Below are positions 59,073-64,000 of a stretch of 64,000 nt of DNA, in pieces. The position numbers and the translations under genes were made by a program. Source of the DNA: Lutimonas vermicola (GTDB taxonomy: Bacteria; Bacteroidota; Bacteroidia; Flavobacteriales; Flavobacteriaceae); assembly GCF_038433205.1 (NCBI RefSeq), contig NZ_JBCDNA010000001.1, forward strand, positions 1,116,001 through 1,180,000, written 5' to 3'. A model generated the notes under the pieces. The model worked only from the letters and a program-made list of their open reading frames with translations, ran no database searches and had not been told where the DNA came from. Every line of letters begins with the position of its first letter. The first letter of the stretch is position 1.

Positions 59073-60800
59073 ATGTCGATATTTAAAACGCTTGGTTTAA
59101 GCCAGGCAATTGTTGATTCATTGACCGATTTAGGCTATGAACAACCCACAGAAATTCAAAAGATTGCTATTCCACAAATTCTGGGTTCAAAAAATGATTT
59201 GAAAGCTTTTGCCCAGACAGGAACCGGTAAAACAGCCGCCTTTAGTTTGCCTATACTTGAGCAAATTGATTCGGATAATAAAAATACCCAGGCGATTATT
59301 CTTTCTCCAACCAGAGAGCTGGCTATTCAGATCGCCAACAACATTAACGAATTTTCCACCAATTTAAAAAGCCTTAAAACTATTGCTGTTTATGGAGGTG
59401 CCAATATTGAGGAGCAGATCAGGCCTTTGAAAAGAGGTGTGCAAATCGTTGTAGGAACTCCTGGCCGAACCCTTGACCTTATTAAAAGAAGGGTCCTGAA
59501 TCTTGAAAGCATTCAATGGTTGGTATTGGATGAAGCAGATGAAATGTTGAATATGGGCTTTAAAGAAGAATTGGATAATATCCTGGAAAAAACCCCTAAA
59601 AGTAAACAGACCCTTTTGTTTTCAGCAACTTTCCCTAAAGAAGTGGAAGCCATTGCCAGAAACTATATGAACAATCCTACTGAGGTCTCAGCCGGACAAA
59701 AAAATGTCGGGGCCGATAACGTAGAACATGAATTCTTCCAGGTATCTGAACGCAATCGCTATCCTGCTTTAAAAAGAATAGCTGACGTAAATCCTGATAT
59801 CTATTCAATTGTATTTTGCCGAACGAGGAGAGAAACAAAAGAGGTTGCCGAGAAATTAATTGAAGACGGTTATAATGCAGATGCGTTGCACGGAGATCTT
59901 TCTCAGGCCCAACGTGACCTAGTGATGCAAAAGTTCAGAAATAAGAACCTGCAGATTCTTGTAGCGACAGATGTTGCAGCGAGAGGATTAGACGTTAATG
60001 ATTTAACGCACGTCATCAATTATAAATTACCGGATCAAACAGAAAACTATACGCACAGGAGCGGAAGAACGGGAAGGGCCGGAAAAAAAGGAATATCTGT
60101 TGCTATCATTACCAGTAAGGAGCGCAACAAACTTAAACCCATAGAGAGAAAGATCAAGAAGAATTTTGTTCAGAAACAAGTTCCCAACGGAAAAGAAATC
60201 TGTGAAATCCAACTATTCAAATTAATCGACAAGATTCACGATATTGAAGTCAACGAAAAAGAGATCAAAGATTACCTTCCTGATATTTATGAGAAACTTC
60301 ATGAACTGGATCGTGACGAACTGATCAAAAGATTTGTGTCTATTGAATTCAACTCCTTTCTTTCGTATTATCAGGATGCCAGGGATTTAAATAACAATGA
60401 TGCTCCAGGAGGCGACAGAAAAAGACCGGGAGATGAATCTCTGGTCCGCTTTTACATCAATCAGGGGAAAATGGATGACCTCACTCCTGCCCGATTGATC
60501 GGGTTGATCAATGAATGCCTGAAGAAAAGGGATGTGGAGATTGGTCAGATAGAAATTCTTAAAAGTTTTTCATTCTTTGAAATAGATAAAGATTTCACCA
60601 AAGATGTTCTTGAGAAAATGAATGAGGCTCAATTTAACAATCGTTCAGTGATTGTTGAAGTTACAGCCAAACCAAAGGGAAGAAGCAACAAGAGGTCTTC
60701 AAAAGGATTTGGAAGAAAAAATACCAGCGAAAAGAGAAATGACGACTTCAAACCAAACAGAAAGAAACCTGTATCAGGAGGAAGGCGCCGAAGACGTTAA
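59073..60800 (+). CDS. DEAD-box ATP-dependent RNA helicase
   Basis: 575 residues from ATG 59073 (an upstream TTG would add five residues). Motifs: Walker A AQTGTGKT (47-54), PTRELA, GGANIEEQ, TPGR, DEAD (153-156), SAT (184-186), ARGLDV and HRSGRTGRAGK. After the core, a DbpA-type RNA-binding domain (about 460-540: DESLVRFYINQGKMDDLTPARLIGLINEC) is followed by a basic Lys/Arg tail ending GGRRRRR. This is a CshA/DeaD/DbpA-like helicase, for rRNA folding and cold adaptation. A terminator lies 30 bases after the stop. Confidence 0.95.
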   Translation: MSIFKTLGLSQAIVDSLTDLGYEQPTEIQKIAIPQILGSKNDLKAFAQTGTGKTAAFSLPILEQIDSDNKNTQAIILSPTRELAIQIANNINEFSTNLKSLKTIAVYGGANIEEQIRPLKRGVQIVVGTPGRTLDLIKRRVLNLESIQWLVLDEADEMLNMGFKEELDNILEKTPKSKQTLLFSATFPKEVEAIARNYMNNPTEVSAGQKNVGADNVEHEFFQVSERNRYPALKRIADVNPDIYSIVFCRTRRETKEVAEKLIEDGYNADALHGDLSQAQRDLVMQKFRNKNLQILVATDVAARGLDVNDLTHVINYKLPDQTENYTHRSGRTGRAGKKGISVAIITSKERNKLKPIERKIKKNFVQKQVPNGKEICEIQLFKLIDKIHDIEVNEKEIKDYLPDIYEKLHELDRDELIKRFVSIEFNSFLSYYQDARDLNNNDAPGGDRKRPGDESLVRFYINQGKMDDLTPARLIGLINECLKKRDVEIGQIEILKSFSFFEIDKDFTKDVLEKMNEAQFNNRSVIVEVTAKPKGRSNKRSSKGFGRKNTSEKRNDDFKPNRKKPVSGGRRRRR

Positions 60801-60828
60801 CTTGTTTTTTTAATTGGTTTTACCCATT

Positions 60829-60889
60829 AAAAAAGGTTGAAAGTTTGATCAAATAATGATCTAACCTTCAACCTTTTTTTATTTTTTTC
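60829..60889. terminator. Bidirectional terminator after the helicase gene
   Basis: AAAAAGGTTGAA / TTCAACCTTTTT stem with an inner GATCA / TGATC pair, T-rich on both outer sides. It follows the helicase on the plus strand and also lies 185 bases beyond the guaB stop on the minus strand. Confidence 0.85.
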
Positions 60890-61025
60890 AATCAGGCAAT
60901 CCAGCGTCCTGATGTTTTATTTACTTTTTTCTATTAACCTTTTTCAGGACAAAGGTTTTGATTGGAGAATGTTGTTTTTTGAAGAATTAACTTCGCTGAA
61001 TCCCTGCCTTCATGCGGGTTCGATT

Positions 61026-61075
61026 TCATGCATTAATGTATTCATGCATTCAAGGATTGAAGCATTGCATCATTA
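61026..61075. repeat. 9-bp tandem repeat at the guaB stop
   Basis: From the guaB stop on the minus strand: TAATGATG, CAATGCTTC, AATCCTTG, AATGCATG, AATACATT, AATGCATG. It is the same family as the repeats at the xerD and ABC-F stops. Confidence 0.65.
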
Positions 61076-62539
61076 CCTCCTCGAGTAATTAGGTGCTTCT
61101 TTGGTTATGGTTACATTATGAGGATGGCTTTCGGATATACCGGAAGACGTGATTCTTACGAATTTAGCATTTTTATGTGCCTCAATATTAGCACTACCGC
61201 AATAGCCCATTCCTGCCCTTAAACCACCCATGAATTGATGCATGGTTTCGTATACTTCTCCTTTATAAGGTACACGTCCTACGATCCCTTCGGGAACGAG
61301 TTTTTTTACATCATCTTCGACATCCTGGAAATACCTGTCTTTTGATCCCATTTCCATTGCCTCGATGGAGCCCATTCCTCTGTATGACTTGAATTTTCTT
61401 CCTTCAAAAATAATGGTCTCCCCCGGTGATTCTTTGGTGCCGGCCAATAAAGATCCCAACATCACCGTATCTGCACCTGCTGCAATGGCTTTAGGTATAT
61501 CTCCGGTATAACGTATTCCTCCATCAGCTATTACAGGAACCCCACTACCTTTGATCGCAGCGGCTACTTCCATCACTGCAGACAATTGTGGAAATCCAAC
61601 TCCGGCGACGACCCTGGTCGTACAAATCGATCCCGGCCCTATACCAACCTTAACGGCATCTGCCCCTGCTTCAACCAAAAATTTTGCTGCGTCGCCTGTG
61701 GCGATATTACCAACGATAATATCAACATGAAGGTATTTAGCCTTAATATCTTTTAATACCTGTGCTACTCCCCTGCTATGGCCATGAGCTGTGTCGATGA
61801 CCAAAGCATCAACACCTTCCTTGATCAAGGCCTTCGCCCTCTTCATTGAATCACCGGTCACTCCAATGGCTGCAGCTACACGGAGCCTTCCATATGAATC
61901 TTTATTCGCATTGGGATTTTCACTCACTTTGATGATATCACGATACGTGATCAATCCCACTAATTTTCCATTAGGGTTTACAACCGGAAGCTTTTCAATC
62001 TTGTGATCCTGAAGGATCATTTCAGCCTGTTTAAGGGATGTTCCTTCCTTCACTGTAATTAGATTCTCTGAAGTCATTACTTCAGCAATAGGCCGGTCGT
62101 TATTGTTTTCAAATCGCAAATCACGGTTCGTAATGATCCCAATAAGCTCCCCTGAATGATTCACCACCGGTATCCCGCCAATCTTATACTTGCGCATCAA
62201 AGATTTGGCATGAGCAACGTTCTTGTCTTTGGTAAGGGTAATCGGATCAATGATCATTCCTGATTCAGATCGCTTTACCTTTTTCACCTCGGCAGATTGC
62301 TTTTCAATGCTCATGTTTTTGTGCAAAATCCCAATCCCTCCTTCACGTGCCATGGCAATGGCCATTTCTGATTCTGTCACGGTATCCATGGCAGCCGAAA
62401 TAATTGGCGAATTAATAATAATATTTTTGGTGAATTTGGTTTGAGTGTTTACTTCACGGGGTAAAACTTCTGAATAAGCAGGAACCAGCAATACGTCATC
62501 GTAGGTAAGTCCTTCAAGCAAAATTTTGGGAGTAGTCAT
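61073..62539 (-). CDS. guaB: Inosine-5'-monophosphate dehydrogenase
   Basis: 488 residues from ATG 62539; a TTG three codons earlier is less likely. It oxidises IMP to XMP with NAD+, the entry to guanine nucleotides. The barrel start is LTYDDVLLVPAYSEVLP. Two CBS domains are inserted (about 97-205). The catalytic loop is GPGSICTTR with Cys306, and the flap region includes GKDRYFQD-type sequence. A TAAATTTG box (62567-62574) and a perfect palindrome (62544-62564) precede it. Confidence 0.97.
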   Translation of the reverse strand: MTTPKILLEGLTYDDVLLVPAYSEVLPREVNTQTKFTKNIIINSPIISAAMDTVTESEMAIAMAREGGIGILHKNMSIEKQSAEVKKVKRSESGMIIDPITLTKDKNVAHAKSLMRKYKIGGIPVVNHSGELIGIITNRDLRFENNNDRPIAEVMTSENLITVKEGTSLKQAEMILQDHKIEKLPVVNPNGKLVGLITYRDIIKVSENPNANKDSYGRLRVAAAIGVTGDSMKRAKALIKEGVDALVIDTAHGHSRGVAQVLKDIKAKYLHVDIIVGNIATGDAAKFLVEAGADAVKVGIGPGSICTTRVVAGVGFPQLSAVMEVAAAIKGSGVPVIADGGIRYTGDIPKAIAAGADTVMLGSLLAGTKESPGETIIFEGRKFKSYRGMGSIEAMEMGSKDRYFQDVEDDVKKLVPEGIVGRVPYKGEVYETMHQFMGGLRAGMGYCGSANIEAHKNAKFVRITSSGISESHPHNVTITKEAPNYSRR

Positions 62540-62543
62540 AGAA

Positions 62544-62564
62544 CGCAATTAGAATTTAATTGCG
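62544..62564. promoter_or_regulatory. Palindrome in the guaB leader
   Basis: Perfect eight-base arms CGCAATTA / TAATTGCG with a GAATT centre. It lies between the start codon and the -7 box TAAATTTG (62567-62574, minus strand), so it covers the ribosome binding region. It could be a repressor operator or a translation-blocking hairpin. Confidence 0.55.
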
Positions 62565-62629
62565 TGCAAATTTACGACTTTAAATTGGATAGAAAAAACA
62601 TAAGGCTTGTTAAAGTAAACTCTTTGACT

Positions 62630-63136
62630 TTAACCCTCGGTTCTTTTGGGGAAAAGACAGCTCCAAATTATCAAAGCACTCATAAGCAACAGTGAAAACA
62701 CCATGGCCATGCCAGAGAGCATGATCACGTATTTAAACCAAATAACGCCTTTCCAAAGTATATAGATACCTCCAAAAGTAAGTATCAGGGATACAAAAGG
62801 TTCAAACAACAAAAAAGATTTTAACTTGTATGGTACGTGGGTCATATACAACAAGGCTCCAAGAACAAAAAAGATCAAACTTAACGATAGAATATGGTTG
62901 TGGATCAAGGTTAAAACCTCCTGTTCAGATTTTTTAAAATGCATCTCATCTGCATCTTCATCCATCTCATTTCCCAGATAATTCTGCTCAATCCCACTGG
63001 CATTCATAGAGGTTGTTACCCTCACAAAATTGAATCCGGTAAAAAACCCAAGGTTTAAGACAAGCACAAAAAAGATTACAAATAATCTGAATTGCCTTGG
63101 CATGGAAGCTAATAAACCTTTTATTATCATACCCAT
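62630..63136 (-). CDS. Membrane protein of unknown function
   Basis: 168 residues with four hydrophobic segments (about 14-33, 80-100, 105-124, 135-160). The first segment and FTGFNFVRVTTSMNASGIEQNYLGNEMDEDADEMHFKKSEQEVLTLIHNHILSLSLIF suggest a periplasmic loop between the first two helices with an acidic stretch. I do not recognise a family, although small membrane proteins of this kind accompany porin and FMN-binding genes in Flavobacteriia. Three bases separate it from the FMN-binding gene, so the two are co-transcribed. Confidence 0.8.
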   Translation of the reverse strand: MGMIIKGLLASMPRQFRLFVIFFVLVLNLGFFTGFNFVRVTTSMNASGIEQNYLGNEMDEDADEMHFKKSEQEVLTLIHNHILSLSLIFFVLGALLYMTHVPYKLKSFLLFEPFVSLILTFGGIYILWKGVIWFKYVIMLSGMAMVFSLLLMSALIIWSCLFPKRTEG

Positions 63137-63139
63137 ATT

Positions 63140-63652
63140 TTATTGAGCTAATATTGACAGATTGGTTAAAAGATCATTTACAGCATTGGTCATAGATTGA
63201 GCCGAAATCGTAGCACCTGAAATTCCCATGATGTCAGATCCGTATTTCAACCTGGTCTTGGTACTGATACCGTCAAATTGTCTCAGCCAACGTTTGCTGC
63301 TAATTTCTCCTCCGTAATCTTCTCTGTAAGCAAGTATTTTGATTTTCTTAATGATCATATCCTTATCAAAAATGACGATAAAATCAAATTCATCTGCTTT
63401 GCTTGGGGCCTTTCCGAAATAAAAGTACCCAAGATCAGCCTCCTCCTGTGTGATCTTGTAGAAACCCTCAGGGTCAAAATTCACAGACATTTTATCCAAT
63501 ACCTCCTCACTTATCTCAACCCGCTCCATGTCATAAGAAGGGATGTCAAAGGTTATAAGGATTTCCTTATCAATCTTTTTGAGATAATTCTTCGGGATTT
63601 CCACAAAAGAATTCAAACAGGTCAGGACAAATATGTAGCTTAATAATTTCAT
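63140..63652 (-). CDS. FMN-binding domain protein
   Basis: 170 residues from ATG 63652, chosen because it begins a signal peptide (MKLLSYIFVLTCLNSF); a longer reading adds 13 residues. The C-terminal GSDIMGISGATISAQSMTNAVNDLL is the FMN-binding motif (SGATxS/T) seen in NqrC, RnfG and secreted FMN-binding proteins. There the Thr carries FMN covalently. The region before it, VIFDKDMIIKKIKILAYREDYGGEISSKRWLRQF, fits the same domain. A role in periplasmic electron transfer is likely; the flavin transferase (ApbE) gene is not in the window. Confidence 0.85.
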   Translation of the reverse strand: MKLLSYIFVLTCLNSFVEIPKNYLKKIDKEILITFDIPSYDMERVEISEEVLDKMSVNFDPEGFYKITQEEADLGYFYFGKAPSKADEFDFIVIFDKDMIIKKIKILAYREDYGGEISSKRWLRQFDGISTKTRLKYGSDIMGISGATISAQSMTNAVNDLLTNLSILAQ

Positions 63653-63702
63653 AAGTATCGGCCATTCCTTCCAAAGAGAAAGAATGGCCAAAGATAGTAT
63701 TT

Positions 63703-64000
63703 TTAGAACATTACACCGACACCGGCATTAAATTGATTATCAGGGTTAGTGCCCTGCACAGCATCATTAAACCATTGGTAATCTGCCTTTACCACAACCC
63801 CCGGAGCAATTTTAAAATCGAGCCCAAGGGTGATATTATTTCTGTCATAGGCATCGTTGATATCGAGATCCCCCGCTGTTTCAGCATGGGTATTATAGGC
63901 TTCATACCTGCTGAAGAGCGACAGCTGTTTCGTTGTGTTTTTATCGATAAGGGGTAAGAAGTTGTATCCAGCTTCCAAATAGAAGCCCTCAATTTTTGAT
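63703..64000 (-). CDS. Outer-membrane beta-barrel protein (5' part beyond the window)
   Basis: The last 99 or so codons of a gene whose start lies beyond 64000; the reading frame is open to the edge (SKIEGFYLEAGYNFLPL). The end is a beta-barrel: FSRYEAYNTHAETAG, NNITLGLDFKIAPGVVVKADYQWF, NQFNAGVGVMF with a terminal Phe, as in porins. It lies upstream of the FMN-binding and membrane protein genes on the same strand and may form a unit with them. Confidence 0.8.
   Translation of the reverse strand, partial: SKIEGFYLEAGYNFLPLIDKNTTKQLSLFSRYEAYNTHAETAGDLDINDAYDRNNITLGLDFKIAPGVVVKADYQWFNDAVQGTNPDNQFNAGVGVMF

Noticed and set aside
1..64000. tRNA, rRNA, transposase or prophage genes
   Set aside because: None seen on reading either strand; short tRNA genes could have been missed without a covariance search.

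Overview
The window looks like a chromosomal segment of a marine-type Flavobacteriaceae-like Bacteroidetes. The DNA is AT-rich. Promoter-like TAnnTTTG -7 boxes occur upstream of several genes. Family content points the same way: five DUF6090 proteins, TonB-dependent receptors, a menaquinone prenyltransferase, an LptD-like protein, an NrtR-type sugar regulator, XerD and SPOR-domain proteins. The organism call is inference from gene content. I saw no rRNA, tRNA, CRISPR, transposase or phage genes.

Layout. 0.35-15.4 kb: mostly minus-strand single genes (aldo-keto reductase, DUF6090 protein, acetyltransferase, S41 protease, nitrilase, alpha/beta hydrolase, amidohydrolase, PfkB kinase, VOC protein). 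An Hsp20 gene and a broken TonB receptor lie on the plus strand. A 32-codon lysine-rich gene sits at 9339-9437.

15.5-31.0 kb: about fifteen genes, all on the minus strand, and most separated by 100-200 bp spacers that resemble one another. The spacers end in YAAC and GTTR-type cores flanked by inner inverted arms (GTGTATGAG / CTxATATAC). The geometry resembles integron attC sites: an ORF stop, then an R''-L''-loop-L'-R' element, then the next ORF in the same direction. Cargo is typical of cassettes: two GNATs (one frameshifted), a serine hydrolase, an MBL lactonase-like enzyme, NTF2-like proteins, an SDR, a PIG-L deacetylase and four DUF6090 paralogs. No integron integrase is present here, so this is best described as a CALIN-like or attC-like array. 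It is the most interesting object in the window.

31.8-40.9 kb: a C_GCAxxG redox protein, then beta-carbonic anhydrase plus SulP (inorganic carbon or sulfate handling) divergent from a TetR regulator. Next comes a catalytically dead Nudix (NrtR-type) regulator with a strong operator-like palindrome in front of galactokinase and an SSS sugar symporter. Two gene relics and an MBL hydrolase follow.

41.0-53.1 kb: a probable copper TonB receptor (OprC-like CxxxM and HxM) with a small CxGKC protein. A minus-strand housekeeping run follows: MenA, SPOR protein, two Fe-S oxidoreductase subunits, MCE/MlaD protein and N-acetylmuramoyl-L-alanine amidase. It is divergent from an LptD-like gene and RidA. 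53.1-64 kb: a BadF-type kinase, AroQ, XerD, an ABC-F protein with one degenerate ATP site, a cysteine-less thioredoxin-fold lipoprotein, a DEAD-box helicase, GuaB, an FMN-binding protein, and the C-terminal end of an outer-membrane beta-barrel cut by the window edge.
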